In this document: positions 7,953 to 16,536 of the stretch, in pieces
Layout: every line of letters starts with the position of its first letter
Numbering within the stretch: position 1 is the stretch's first letter
Origin: Rhodococcus ruber NBRC 15591
GTDB taxonomy: Bacteria; Actinomycetota; Actinomycetes; Mycobacteriales; Mycobacteriaceae
Direction of reading: 5' to 3'
Length of the DNA: 64,000 nt
NCBI RefSeq assembly: GCF_001894945.1
Contig: NZ_BCXE01000034.1
Span: 124,001 to 188,000 of the forward strand
Notes under the pieces: model-generated
The model's database searches: none
What the model was told of the DNA's origin: nothing
Seen by the model: the letters and a program-made list of their open reading frames with translations, nothing else
Position numbers and translations under genes: made by a program

Positions 7953-8033
7953 GGACATCCCTTCGCTAGTACGAACTAGAGCAGGTTCGACGAGTGTGAT
8001 CTCAGCCCTCCTCCAGGGCACCCCGTGTCGAGA
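7953..8033 (-). promoter_or_regulatory. Second TPP riboswitch upstream of the thiD stump
   Basis: Minus-strand reading gives CACGGGGTGCCC, GGGCTGAGATCACAC, CGTCGAACCTGCTC and CTAGCGAAGGGATGTCC, the conserved THI-box series in the right order and spacing. It ends about ten bases before the thiD-stump start codon, a layout compatible with direct sequestration of the ribosome-binding site. Together with the element at 7660-7738 it forms a tandem pair separated by the 195-bp truncated reading frame. Confidence 0.88.
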
Positions 8034-8336
8034 GGATCATAAGGCGTCGACGTCGTTCGGCGGCTCGGTGGGGCCGCGGGAGATGGACGGGTTCGGTGGC
8101 GAGCCGGCCGGGGCCACGCCGTACACGGTGCGGTCCGCTTCCCGCGGGTGTGTCGACCTGTGGTGGCGTGCGTGGGGCCCGAAAGCGTTCGTGCGGAACG
8201 ATCTTGCTCAGGCAGTGTGCCGGTCGACCCACTTCTCGGCGAGTGTGCGAGATTGTCGACGAATTCCGCATTCGTGACGGCCGCAGACGGCAGGGGCCAT
8301 GGTGTGGCTCACACTCCTGACGGTAGGCTGGACGGC

Positions 8337-9539
8337 GTGAGTAAGGCCAGTTCGGCACGCCAACGGTTGCTCGCTTCCGGTTCCGGTGAAGACTTGTCGC
8401 GCCGCGCCCGATTGCTGAGCGACGTCCACGACGCGGTGATGTCCGGTCGGACGCCGCCGGTACCGCCGCGCGACGTCGTCGCCCGGTCGTGGTCGCGTCT
8501 TCGGGCAGACGGTGTCAGTCCCGCCCGGTGTGAGGACGTCGTACTCGCGGACACTTCCGAACTCGAGGCGCGCCGTGCACGAAGTGCCCTGAGATCGGTT
8601 CTGCCCGAGCTACGCGGCACCCTGACCGAGGTGGCGAGCGACGCGAACTTCATCGTGGTCGTCGCAGACTCGGACGGGGTGGTGTTGTGGCGAGAGGGTG
8701 CACGCGACGTGCAGAGGGAAGCCGACGTCCTCGGATTCGTGGAGGGCGCCCGGTGGTCGGAGAAGTCGGTGGGCACCAATTCGGTCGGCACGTCGCTGGT
8801 CGAGGACGCTCCGGTGCAGCTCTTCTCGGCCGAACACTACGCGCGGTCCCACTACGGCTGGTCGTGTACGGGGTCACCGGTCCACGATCCACGCTCCGGC
8901 GAGGTACTCGGGGTACTGGACATCAGCGGGTCCGCGATGTCGGTGCATCCGGCCACCGTGGCCCTCGTGCAGACGGCTGTGCGATTGGCCGAGTCGATGC
9001 TCTGGCGCGAGCATGCCGCCCACCTCGACAGGCTCCGTGCCGATGCGGCACCGGTGCTCGCAGCGACGTGTGGGCCTGCCGTCGTCGTGGACGGTCACGG
9101 CTGGGTCGTGGCAGCCAGCGGAATCGGCGTTCCCGAACGACTGGCACCGCCGGGCGGCGACCGGCCGCTGCTCGTGCCCGGTCTCGGACTCTGCGTGCCC
9201 GAACCGCTCGGTGACGCATGGCTGGTGCGGCGCCGAGCGGAACGGGCGGCCGTCGAACTCGAACTCGACCTGGGAGCGGCTCCGCGGGCGACGGTGCGGG
9301 GGGAGACGGAATGGACGCGCGCCCTGTCACCGCGGCACGCGCAGATTCTGCGGGTATTGGCACGTACCCGGTCGGCCGGTATCGATGCCGCGTCGTTGAG
9401 CGAGGCCCTGTTCGGCGACCGGGACCACATCGTTGCCGTCCGTGCCGAGGTCTCCCGCCTGCGTAAGAGCCTCGGTCCCGTGCTGACGCCCCAGCCGTAC
9501 CGGTTCGCTGACGGTGTCGAAGTTCGTGTGGTCAGGTGA
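8337..9539 (+). CDS. AcoR-like GAF-domain transcriptional regulator
   Basis: 400 residues from the GTG at 8337, chosen because homology-like sequence (SARQRLLASGSGEDLSRRAR) begins there. A helical segment with VVARSWSRLRADGV at 48-60 and a GAF domain at about 85-215 (SEKSVGTNSVGTSL at 141-154, WSCTGSPVHDPRSGEVLGVL near 175-194) match the N-terminal half of AcoR, activator of acetoin-dehydrogenase operons. There is no AAA+ sigma-54 domain; instead a C-terminal winged-helix-like segment (SPRHAQILRVLARTR ... VSRLRKSLG) follows. This architecture is common in actinobacteria. It lies convergent to the aco-type operon, which it most likely controls. Confidence 0.75.
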   Translation: MSKASSARQRLLASGSGEDLSRRARLLSDVHDAVMSGRTPPVPPRDVVARSWSRLRADGVSPARCEDVVLADTSELEARRARSALRSVLPELRGTLTEVASDANFIVVVADSDGVVLWREGARDVQREADVLGFVEGARWSEKSVGTNSVGTSLVEDAPVQLFSAEHYARSHYGWSCTGSPVHDPRSGEVLGVLDISGSAMSVHPATVALVQTAVRLAESMLWREHAAHLDRLRADAAPVLAATCGPAVVVDGHGWVVAASGIGVPERLAPPGGDRPLLVPGLGLCVPEPLGDAWLVRRRAERAAVELELDLGAAPRATVRGETEWTRALSPRHAQILRVLARTRSAGIDAASLSEALFGDRDHIVAVRAEVSRLRKSLGPVLTPQPYRFADGVEVRVVR

Positions 9540-9631
9540 GATCCGCCTGTGCAGATCTCGCTCGGAGCTCCCGCCGTCTCCGCGTCGACGAATCCGGGTA
9601 GGAGCGGCACGCGCGCCCTGCTCCCCGGGAC

Positions 9632-9922
9632 TCACAGCGGGGCGGACCGGGCTTCTCTCGGAACATCGTCCCTCCGGGTCGGCGCTGATTCGGCGGCGCG
9701 CGGGACAACGGTGCGCGCAGCGACGAAGTTGCGCAGGTCCGCGCGCAGTCGGGGGTGCAGCCGTATGGCGGCGGGGCTGTCGAGGATCTCACCCAGCCGG
9801 GTCAGATAACCCGCGGGGGTCATACCGAATTCGACGAGAAGGTCTCCGGGACTTCCGCCCCCGTAGGGCAGCCAGCGGCGGGCGAACTCGACGATGCGGT
9901 CGTCTTCGACGGCGGAACTCAT
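9632..9922 (-). CDS. DUF3263-like small protein
   Basis: 96-residue protein beginning MSSAVEDDRIVEFARRWLPY, followed by GGGSPGDLLVEFGMTPAGYL, the helix-turn-helix-like core of DUF3263 proteins (usually about 75-95 residues, common in mycolic-acid bacteria). It is the last gene of the aco/lipA operon, starting five bases after the lipA stop. A DNA-binding or accessory role is plausible but unproven; the C-terminal 20 residues are Arg-rich and probably disordered. Confidence 0.65.
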   Translation of the reverse strand: MSSAVEDDRIVEFARRWLPYGGGSPGDLLVEFGMTPAGYLTRLGEILDSPAAIRLHPRLRADLRNFVAARTVVPRAAESAPTRRDDVPREARSAPL

Positions 9923-9926
9923 GTGG

Positions 9927-10931
9927 TCACTCTCCTGGCGGGTGCGCTGCGGCGAGACGGCTGAGAGCAGCCGCGAGTGGACGGCGGTGGTGGGCCATGG
10001 CGTCGGCGTAGAGGCGGCCGGCGCGATACGAGGAACGCACGAGCGGCCCCGCCAGGACGCCGGCGAAACCGATCTCCTCGGCGGCCTTCGAGTGCTCGAC
10101 GAATTCTTCCGGCGCGACCCACCGCTCGACCGGGTGGTGCCGCGGCGAGGGACGCAGATACTGGGTGATGGTGAGGATGTCGCAGCCGGCATCGTGCAGG
10201 TCGGTCATCGCCTGATGCACTTCCTGTGGGGTCTCTCCCATGCCGAGGATCAGATTCGATTTGGTGATCAGGCCGAAGTCGCGGGCGGCGGCGAGCACGC
10301 CGAGCGAGCGTTCGTAGCGAAACGCGGGGCGGATCCGCTTGAAGAGCCGCGGCACGGTCTCGAGGTTGTGGGCGAGCACCTCGGGCCGGGAGTCGAACAC
10401 CTCGGCCAGTAGGTCGGGCTTTCCACTGAAGTCGGGGACGAGGTTCTCGACGCCGGTGCCGGGGTTGAGGGCATGGATCTGCCGGACGGTTTCGGCGTAG
10501 AGCCAGGCCCCGCCGTCGGGCAGGTCGTCGCGGGCGACCCCGGTGATGGTGGAGTACCGAAGTCCCATCGCGTGCACGGACTCGGCGACGCGGCGGGGCT
10601 CGTCCCGGTCGAGGTCGGCGGGTCTGCCGGTGTCGATCTGGCAGAAGTCGCAGCGGCGCGTGCACTGCCGACCGCCGATCAGGAACGTGGCTTCGCGGTC
10701 TTCCCAGCATTCGAAGATGTTGGGGCAGCCGGCTTCCGCACACACCGTGTGCAGTCCTTCGCGTTCGACCAGGCTCTCGAGTTCGGCGTACGCAGGACTC
10801 GTCTTGACGCGGGCCTTGATCCAGTTCGGCTTGCGTTCGATGGGGGTCTGCGCGTTGCGGACCTCCAGTCGAAGCAATGTGCGGCCCGACCGGGCCGGCG
10901 CCTCGGGTGATGTTCCAGGGGTGGGATTCAC
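9927..10931 (-). CDS. lipA: Lipoyl synthase
   Basis: Radical-SAM lipoyl synthase, 334 residues. Both iron-sulfur clusters are visible: the auxiliary-cluster motif [12 protein letters not shown] (CX4CX5C) and the radical-SAM motif CTRRCDFC (CX3CX2C), plus [13 protein letters not shown] and the C-terminal [11 protein letters not shown] with the conserved RSSY. It inserts two sulfur atoms into octanoyl groups on lipoyl domains. Here it follows the E3 gene of the aco-type operon rather than lipB, so it may be a second, dedicated copy that supplies lipoate for the E2 at 12418-13968. Confidence 0.95.
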   Translation of the reverse strand: MNPTPGTSPEAPARSGRTLLRLEVRNAQTPIERKPNWIKARVKTSPAYAELESLVEREGLHTVCAEAGCPNIFECWEDREATFLIGGRQCTRRCDFCQIDTGRPADLDRDEPRRVAESVHAMGLRYSTITGVARDDLPDGGAWLYAETVRQIHALNPGTGVENLVPDFSGKPDLLAEVFDSRPEVLAHNLETVPRLFKRIRPAFRYERSLGVLAAARDFGLITKSNLILGMGETPQEVHQAMTDLHDAGCDILTITQYLRPSPRHHPVERWVAPEEFVEHSKAAEEIGFAGVLAGPLVRSSYRAGRLYADAMAHHRRPLAAALSRLAAAHPPGE

Positions 10932-11006
10932 GTTTCGTTCGATTCCTGGGCGTGGGGTTCCCGCCGAACCACGGTCCCACGCGGGTCCGCGGTTCGGCGG
11001 GGCTTG

Positions 11007-12407
11007 CTACATGTTGATCGGGCGGCCGAGTGCGGCCAGAACCGATTCGTGCATCGCCTCCGACAATGTCGGGTGCGCGAAGACGACCTCGGCGAGATCG
11101 TCGGCGGTCGCCTCCACGGATCGAGCGATACCGAATCCCTGGATCTGCTCGGTGACATCCGGACCGACCATGTGGGCACCGAGGAGTTCACCGCTGTCGG
11201 CGTCGAAGATCGTCTTCACGAAGCCGTCGGCTTCGCCGATCGCGAGCGCCTTCCCGGACGCCTGCAGGTCGAACTGCCCGATCTGGAGGCGGCGGCCGGT
11301 CGCACGCGCTCGTTCTTCGGTGAGACCGAGGCTGGCGACCTGCGGCCTCGCATAGGTACAGCCCGGAACGTAGTCGCGGTCCAACGGCCGGACGTGATCC
11401 GCACCGGCGAGCCTGTCCACACACAGCACGGCCTCGTGGCTTGCCTTGTGGGCGAGGCAGGGTGCGCCCGCCACGTCACCGATCGCGTACACGCCGAATG
11501 CGGTGGTGCGACACCACTGGTCGGTGGTGACGAATCCGCGATCGACCTCGACGCCGAGTTCCTCGAGGCCGAGGTCCTCGACGTTGCCCTGGATTCCGGC
11601 CGCAACGAGAACCCTGTCCACGGTCGACTCGTCGATCGTTCCGTCGGCCGACCGGACGGCCACGGTGACGGCGTTCGTGCCGACCGTCAGTTCGGACACC
11701 GAGGCGCCGGTGTGAATCCTGATGCCTCGCTTCTCGAACTGCCGCCGTACGTGGCCCGCGACGGCGGCATCCTCGACCGGCATGATCTGCGGAGCCACCT
11801 CGACGAGGGTGACGTCGGTGCCGAGATCGTTGTACAGACTCGCGAATTCGACGCCGATGGCGCCGGAGCCGATGACCAGCAAGGACTTCGGAAGCTCCGA
11901 CGGGACCAGAGCCTCGAAGTATGTCCAGACCCGGTCGCCGTCGGGCACGACACCGGGAACCGAACGGGGCCGGGCCCCGGTGGCCAGGATGACATGGTCG
12001 GCCCGGTACTCGGACACCGACTCGTCCGCGGCCGTCACGGCGACGACTCCCTTGTCGAGCAGCCGCGCCGACCCCCGGACGACGTCGATGCCGTTCTTCT
12101 TCATCAGGTAGCCGATGCCGTCGGACAGTCGCCCCGACACCGACCGGCTGAACTCGACGAGGCGTGCCATGTCGAATTCCACACCGCTGGCACTGAACCC
12201 GAGCGGCCGAAGGTTCGCCAGCGTGTGGGCGACATCGGCACCGTGCAGCAACGCCTTGGTAGGGATGCACCCCCAGTTCAGGCAGATCCCCCCGAGCCGG
12301 TCCCGCTCGACGACGGCGGTGCGCAGACCGTGCTGCGCGGCACGGATGGCGGCGACATAGCCACCCGGCCCGCTCCCGACGACGATGACGTCGTACTTCT
12401 CTGTCAT
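11007..12407 (-). CDS. lpdA: Dihydrolipoyl dehydrogenase (E3)
   Basis: 466-residue flavoprotein disulfide reductase. FAD motif VVGSGPGGYVAAI at the N-terminus, redox disulfide in GGICLNWGCIPTKALL, NAD motif LVIGSGAIGVEFASLY, and the C-terminal interface with AHPTLSEAMHE carrying the catalytic His-Glu pair. It reoxidises dihydrolipoamide on the E2 encoded just upstream (10-base gap). Full length, ATG start. In acetoin operons the equivalent is acoL. Confidence 0.93.
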   Translation of the reverse strand: MTEKYDVIVVGSGPGGYVAAIRAAQHGLRTAVVERDRLGGICLNWGCIPTKALLHGADVAHTLANLRPLGFSASGVEFDMARLVEFSRSVSGRLSDGIGYLMKKNGIDVVRGSARLLDKGVVAVTAADESVSEYRADHVILATGARPRSVPGVVPDGDRVWTYFEALVPSELPKSLLVIGSGAIGVEFASLYNDLGTDVTLVEVAPQIMPVEDAAVAGHVRRQFEKRGIRIHTGASVSELTVGTNAVTVAVRSADGTIDESTVDRVLVAAGIQGNVEDLGLEELGVEVDRGFVTTDQWCRTTAFGVYAIGDVAGAPCLAHKASHEAVLCVDRLAGADHVRPLDRDYVPGCTYARPQVASLGLTEERARATGRRLQIGQFDLQASGKALAIGEADGFVKTIFDADSGELLGAHMVGPDVTEQIQGFGIARSVEATADDLAEVVFAHPTLSEAMHESVLAALGRPINM

Positions 12408-12417
12408 GGTGTACCTC

Positions 12418-13968
12418 TCAGACGAGCATCAGCGCGGGTGACTCGACGAAACGCCGGAGTTCTCGCAGGAAGGTGGCGCCGAGCGCGCCGTCGATCACCC
12501 GGTGGTCGCACGAGAGCGTGACGGTGAGCATCGTGCGCGCAACGACCTGACCGTCGACGACGACGGGACGCTCCTGTCCGGCACCGACTGCGAGGATGGC
12601 GCCCTGCGGTGGGTTGATGATCGCGTCGAATTCCCGCACACCGAACATGCCGAGATTGGACACCGTGAAAGTGCCGCCCTGAAACTCGTCGGCCGTCAGT
12701 TTCCCGGTCTTGGCCTTGGTCACCAGCGACTGCACCTCCCCGGAGATCTCGGCGAGAGTCTTGCCATCGGCGCCGCGCACGATCGGGGTGATCAGACCCG
12801 ACGGCAGTGCGACAGCCACCGAGATGTCGGCACTTGCATAGCGCAGCACCGACTGTGTCGCCTCGTCGAACTGAACGTTGACATCGGGCACCTTCCGCAG
12901 CGCCGCGGCACACGCCTTGACGACGAAGTCGTTGACCGACAGTTTGACGGCGGGCACGGTCGCATTGATCTTCGTCCGCAAGGCGAGAAGGTCGTCGATC
13001 TGCAGGTCCGCGGTGAGCCGGAAGTGCGGGGCGCTGCGCTTCGACTCCTGCAACCGCTGCCCGATCGCCTTGCGCATCGCCGTGAACGGAATCGTCTCGA
13101 ACTCCGCCTCCGCGACGGGTTCGGGCGCTGGGACGACTTCCGGTTGCAGCCGGAACCGGCGCTCGGCCTCGCGAACGTCGGCCTCACACACCCGGCCGCG
13201 TGAACCGGTGGCGCGGCAGTCGTGCAGATTGATCCCGAGGGATGCGGCCAGACGTCGGGCCACGGGGGTGGCCGGGACGGCGGTGTCGTCCTCGAAGGAA
13301 CGTCCCGGAATACCTGACGGCGTCGGCGACGGCTGTGGTGCGACGGTTCCACCGCCCGCCCGGATCGTGTCGTGGATGTCGGCAACGGAGATCCGGCCGC
13401 CCCGGCCGGTCCCTGTCACACGGGCCAGGTCGATCGACAACTCGTCTGCCAGGCGGTGGGCGTGCGGGGTCGCAAACACGTCACCGTTCGTCCGTCCGCG
13501 CAGGGCATCGGGAACGATCGTCGCACCGGGACGCTGACGGGACCCGGTGGCCGCCCCGGTCACCGGTACCGATTCGTGGGCCGCCGGCGCCGGTGGGCTG
13601 CTCTCGAGATCCGACGGCGCGACGGTGGGCTGCCCGCCCGGTGACCGCCCCGACTCGGCCGGTGCCGGCACCTGATCTGCCCCGATGCCGGCGAGGAATT
13701 CCTCGATTTCGGCGTCCGAGACCGCGGCCTCGGCCGACACCGCCAGCACCGCACCGACCGGCAACGTCTCCCCCGCCTTGGCGACGACCCGTCGGAGCAC
13801 CCCGTCGAACGGCGCCTCCAACTGGTTGGCGATCTTGCTGGTCTCGATCTCGCAGATCAGGTCGCCCTTCGAGAAGGACGCTCCCTCCTCGACCAGCCAC
13901 TCCGCCACGGTGCCTTCCTCCATGGACAGGCCCCACTTGGGAACTTCGATCAGTTTGATCTCACTCAT
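12418..13968 (-). CDS. acoC: Dihydrolipoamide acyltransferase (E2) with two subunit-binding domains
   Basis: E2 core of a 2-oxoacid/acetoin dehydrogenase complex. From the ATG at 13968 (516 residues; an in-frame GTG lies nine bases upstream): lipoyl domain with K45 in CEIETSKIAN; Pro/Ala linker; a peripheral-subunit-binding domain at about 166-202 (FATPHAHRLADELSIDLARV); a second one at about 233-270 (ATPVARRLAASLGINLHDC); catalytic domain at about 290-510 ending with SCDHRVIDGALG, where H489 and D of the HxxxDG motif are intact. Two binding domains are unusual, one being normal. The start lies one base after the E1 beta stop. Confidence 0.9.
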   Translation of the reverse strand: MSEIKLIEVPKWGLSMEEGTVAEWLVEEGASFSKGDLICEIETSKIANQLEAPFDGVLRRVVAKAGETLPVGAVLAVSAEAAVSDAEIEEFLAGIGADQVPAPAESGRSPGGQPTVAPSDLESSPPAPAAHESVPVTGAATGSRQRPGATIVPDALRGRTNGDVFATPHAHRLADELSIDLARVTGTGRGGRISVADIHDTIRAGGGTVAPQPSPTPSGIPGRSFEDDTAVPATPVARRLAASLGINLHDCRATGSRGRVCEADVREAERRFRLQPEVVPAPEPVAEAEFETIPFTAMRKAIGQRLQESKRSAPHFRLTADLQIDDLLALRTKINATVPAVKLSVNDFVVKACAAALRKVPDVNVQFDEATQSVLRYASADISVAVALPSGLITPIVRGADGKTLAEISGEVQSLVTKAKTGKLTADEFQGGTFTVSNLGMFGVREFDAIINPPQGAILAVGAGQERPVVVDGQVVARTMLTVTLSCDHRVIDGALGATFLRELRRFVESPALMLV

Positions 13969-13969
13969 G

Positions 13970-15001
13970 TCAGGCACTCACAACCTTGCGGACGGCGGCC
14001 TCGATCCGAGCGGCGTTCGGCAGCCACGCCTGCTCGAGGACCGGGGAGAACGGCACCGGAGTGTGCGGCGGGGTGACCAGTTCGATCGGCGCCTTCAGTG
14101 ACCCGAACGCACGCGTCGCGATCAGCGCGGCGACGTCGTGACCGAACCCGCAGCGCGCCGCGGACTCGTCGGCGATCACAACCCGGCCGGTGGAGGCGAC
14201 GGATTCGAGGATGCCCTCCTCGTCGAGCGGCGACACCGTGCGGGGGTCGACGACCTCGACGGAGATCCCCTCGGCTGCCAGCTTGTCCGCGGCGGTGTTG
14301 GCGGCGTTCACCATCGCCGACAGCGCGATGATCGTGACGTCCGTGCCCTCACGGGTGTAGTTGGCGACACCGAACGGGATCGTGTACGGCTCGTCCGGAA
14401 CCTCGCCCTTGACGTCGTAGAGTGTCTTGTGTTCACAGAACACGACGGGATCATCGTCGCGAATCGACTGGATCAGCAGGCCTTTGGCGTCGTACGCATT
14501 CGACGGGGCGACGACCTTGAGGCCGGGAACGGCGGCGAACACGTTGTACGGTGACTGCGAGTGCTGGGCGGCGGCGGAGAATCCGGCGCCGATCATGCCC
14601 CGCACCACCAGCGGGGTACGGGCCTTGCCGCCGAACATGTACCGGAACTTCGCGGCCTGGTTGTAGAGCGCGTCGTAGCAGACTCCGAAGAAGTCCATGA
14701 ACATCAACTCGGCCACCGGTCGCAGCCCGGTCAGAGCAGCGCCGGCTGCCATGCCGATGATCGCGGACTCGGTGATCGGGGTGTCGATGACACGGTCGGA
14801 ACCGAACTCGGTCCACAGACCCTTCGTCACCCCCAGCACACCGCCGAACGCCTCCACCTTCCCGGACTCGAGTTCCGGATTGGTGCCGGCGTGACCGCCG
14901 CGCAGGTCCTCACCGATCTGCACGACCGTCGCGTCCCGCTGCATCTCCTGTGCGAGTGCGGCTTTGATCGCTTCGCGATATGTCGTCTTCGACGTGGTCA
15001 T
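13970..15001 (-). CDS. acoB: Acetoin/2-oxoacid dehydrogenase E1 beta subunit
   Basis: 343-residue E1 beta subunit. Family sequences: VQIGEDLRGGHAGTNPELES near residue 27, DTPITESAIIGMAAGAALTG near 72, QHSQSPYNVFAAVPGLKVV near 138, and a transketolase C-terminal domain with DPRTVSPLDEEGILESV. It pairs with the alpha subunit to form the thiamine-diphosphate site that decarboxylates or cleaves the substrate and acylates E2. The gap to the E1 alpha gene is 14 bases. Acetoin rather than pyruvate is favoured by gene order and by the AcoR-like neighbour. Confidence 0.88.
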   Translation of the reverse strand: MTTSKTTYREAIKAALAQEMQRDATVVQIGEDLRGGHAGTNPELESGKVEAFGGVLGVTKGLWTEFGSDRVIDTPITESAIIGMAAGAALTGLRPVAELMFMDFFGVCYDALYNQAAKFRYMFGGKARTPLVVRGMIGAGFSAAAQHSQSPYNVFAAVPGLKVVAPSNAYDAKGLLIQSIRDDDPVVFCEHKTLYDVKGEVPDEPYTIPFGVANYTREGTDVTIIALSAMVNAANTAADKLAAEGISVEVVDPRTVSPLDEEGILESVASTGRVVIADESAARCGFGHDVAALIATRAFGSLKAPIELVTPPHTPVPFSPVLEQAWLPNAARIEAAVRKVVSA

Positions 15002-15015
15002 TTTCGTTCTCTCTC

Positions 15016-15981
15016 TCAGTACGACACGTAGACGTCGGTCAGCAGGTTCGTCAGCGGCGGGTATTCGGCAGCGCGCGCCTTCGTGACGGCGACCTCGACC
15101 CGTTCACGAGCCTCGGCGTCGATCGCATCGAGTTCCTTCGCGGTGACCTTCTTGCCGTCGACCTTCGCGCGGAACTTCACCAGCGGATCGTGGGTTCTTC
15201 GGAGTTCGGCGACCTGGTCCGCGGTGCGGTACAGCTGGGCGTCGCCCTCGAAGTGGCCGTGCCAGCGGTGTGCCACCGCCTCGATGGTGGAAGGACCGCC
15301 TCCCCTGCGGGCGCGCTCGACCGCCTCGCGCGCCGCCTCGTGGACCTCGAAGAAGTCGGTACCGTCGACGGTGGTGGCGGGCATCCCGAACGACGCGGCG
15401 CGCGCAGCGATACTCGGTGTGCCGACCGCATAGTCGCGGCCGGTGGCCTCACCGAATCCGTTGTTCTCGATGACGAAGACGATCGGCAACTCGAGCACGA
15501 CCGCCATGTTCATGGCCTCGAACACGGTGCCCTGATTGGATCCGCCGTCGCCGGTGAACGAGGCCGCGACACCGCCGTTCCCCAGGGTCTTGGCGCTCAG
15601 CGCAGCGCCGATCGCCAGCGACGGGGCACCGCCGACGATCGCGTTCGCGCCGAGCATGCCCACCGACAGGTCGGCGATGTGCATCGATCCGCCCTTGCCG
15701 TGGCACAATCCGTCGTTCTTGCCGAAGATCTCGGCCATCATCCCGTCGAGGTCACACCCCTTGGCAATGCAGTGGCCGTGCCCGCGGTGGGTGGAGCCGA
15801 TGTAGTCGGTGTCGTGCAGGTTCTCGCACACACCGACGGCGATCGCTTCCTGCCCCGAGTACAGATGGATGAACCCCGGGATGTCGCCGGTCGCGTTCTC
15901 CTCGTGCAACCGGTCCTCGAACTCGCGGATCTCCGACATCTTCCGATACGCGCTCAGTAATGCACTCTTGTTCAGCGCCAT
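15016..15981 (-). CDS. acoA: Acetoin/2-oxoacid dehydrogenase E1 alpha subunit
   Basis: 321-residue E1 alpha subunit, first gene of the operon. The thiamine-diphosphate motif runs from GDGGSNQGTVFEAMN to VFVIENN, the classical GDG(X)n NN pattern. HLYSGQEAIAVGV and GSTHRGHGHCIAKG near the N-terminus and LCHGKGGSMHIAD are typical of acetoin dehydrogenase alpha. The start ATG at 15981 is supported by the ribosome-like GGAG upstream. Distribution and order (alpha, beta, E2, E3, lipA) match aco-type operons; a role with branched or other 2-oxoacids cannot be excluded. Confidence 0.88.
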   Translation of the reverse strand: MALNKSALLSAYRKMSEIREFEDRLHEENATGDIPGFIHLYSGQEAIAVGVCENLHDTDYIGSTHRGHGHCIAKGCDLDGMMAEIFGKNDGLCHGKGGSMHIADLSVGMLGANAIVGGAPSLAIGAALSAKTLGNGGVAASFTGDGGSNQGTVFEAMNMAVVLELPIVFVIENNGFGEATGRDYAVGTPSIAARAASFGMPATTVDGTDFFEVHEAAREAVERARRGGGPSTIEAVAHRWHGHFEGDAQLYRTADQVAELRRTHDPLVKFRAKVDGKKVTAKELDAIDAEARERVEVAVTKARAAEYPPLTNLLTDVYVSY

Positions 15982-16072
15982 TGCTCTCCTCTACTTTCTG
16001 CCTGAGGGCCTGCCGCACAGGGCCGAGCCCCGAGCGTGACGAGACTTCGGGACGGTCCTCGTCTCACGCCGT

Positions 16073-16086
16073 GTAACCCGGGTCAC
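16073..16086. promoter_or_regulatory. Candidate operator in the acoA upstream region
   Basis: GTAACCC/GGGTCAC, a 14-bp palindrome with one mismatched pair, lies 92-105 bases upstream of the acoA start. Position suits an activator such as the AcoR-like protein, but no reference site is available for comparison. Confidence 0.25.
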
Positions 16087-16536
16087 GAATGTAGGGAGAG
16101 GGAGCGAGCCCGCTCAACGTTGCGGCGGATTGCAGCCCGGGCTCGGCACGAACACTCGCGGTCGCAGCCGGGTCGGTTGCCGCACGGAACGCGCGCGGGC
16201 TGGATACCGCGCATGGAAAAGCGGGAGAGCACTCGGGAAGGGGGCGGATCGATCCGCAGCCGTGACAGGGTCCCCGTGAAGATGACATCGCCGACGACAC
16301 TTCGATGTGCCCGGTTTGCCGGATTTTTTGTGTCCCTGGTGAATACCGTGGTTCTCCTGACGAACTCGACGTTCGATGGCCACCCGGCGCGTAGCGACGG
16401 CCACAGCAGCGAGAATCTGGTGTTTCCGCCGATGCGGTGACCACCGCTGCTACCCGACCGGCCCACGGTCACCCGAGTCTGCTCCCGGACCAGCCCGGGA
16501 CCGCACAAGCGCCGGGCCCCGGCGCGGGCACGGGAT
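16087..16536. other. Intergenic region upstream of the aco operon
   Basis: About 450 bases with no frame I would call a gene; the open frames here have Arg/Pro/Ser-rich translations. At 16311-16330 a small CCGG-TTTG-CCGG hairpin is followed by ATTTTTTG, a weak plus-strand terminator-like signal. The stretch 16300-16400 is locally less GC-rich than the neighbouring genes. Confidence 0.4.

Noticed and set aside
10473-16020. Long plus-strand open frames opposite lipA, lpd, E2, E1 beta and E1 alpha
   Set aside because: Translations are low-complexity (Arg, Gly, Val, His) and follow exactly from high GC3 on the other strand; the minus-strand proteins have complete catalytic motifs.
16083-16536. 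Continuation of the CobW frame to a stop at 16083
   Set aside because: After the frameshift point this frame gives Ser/Arg/Cys-rich sequence; the CobW C-terminus continues in the other frame to 16537.
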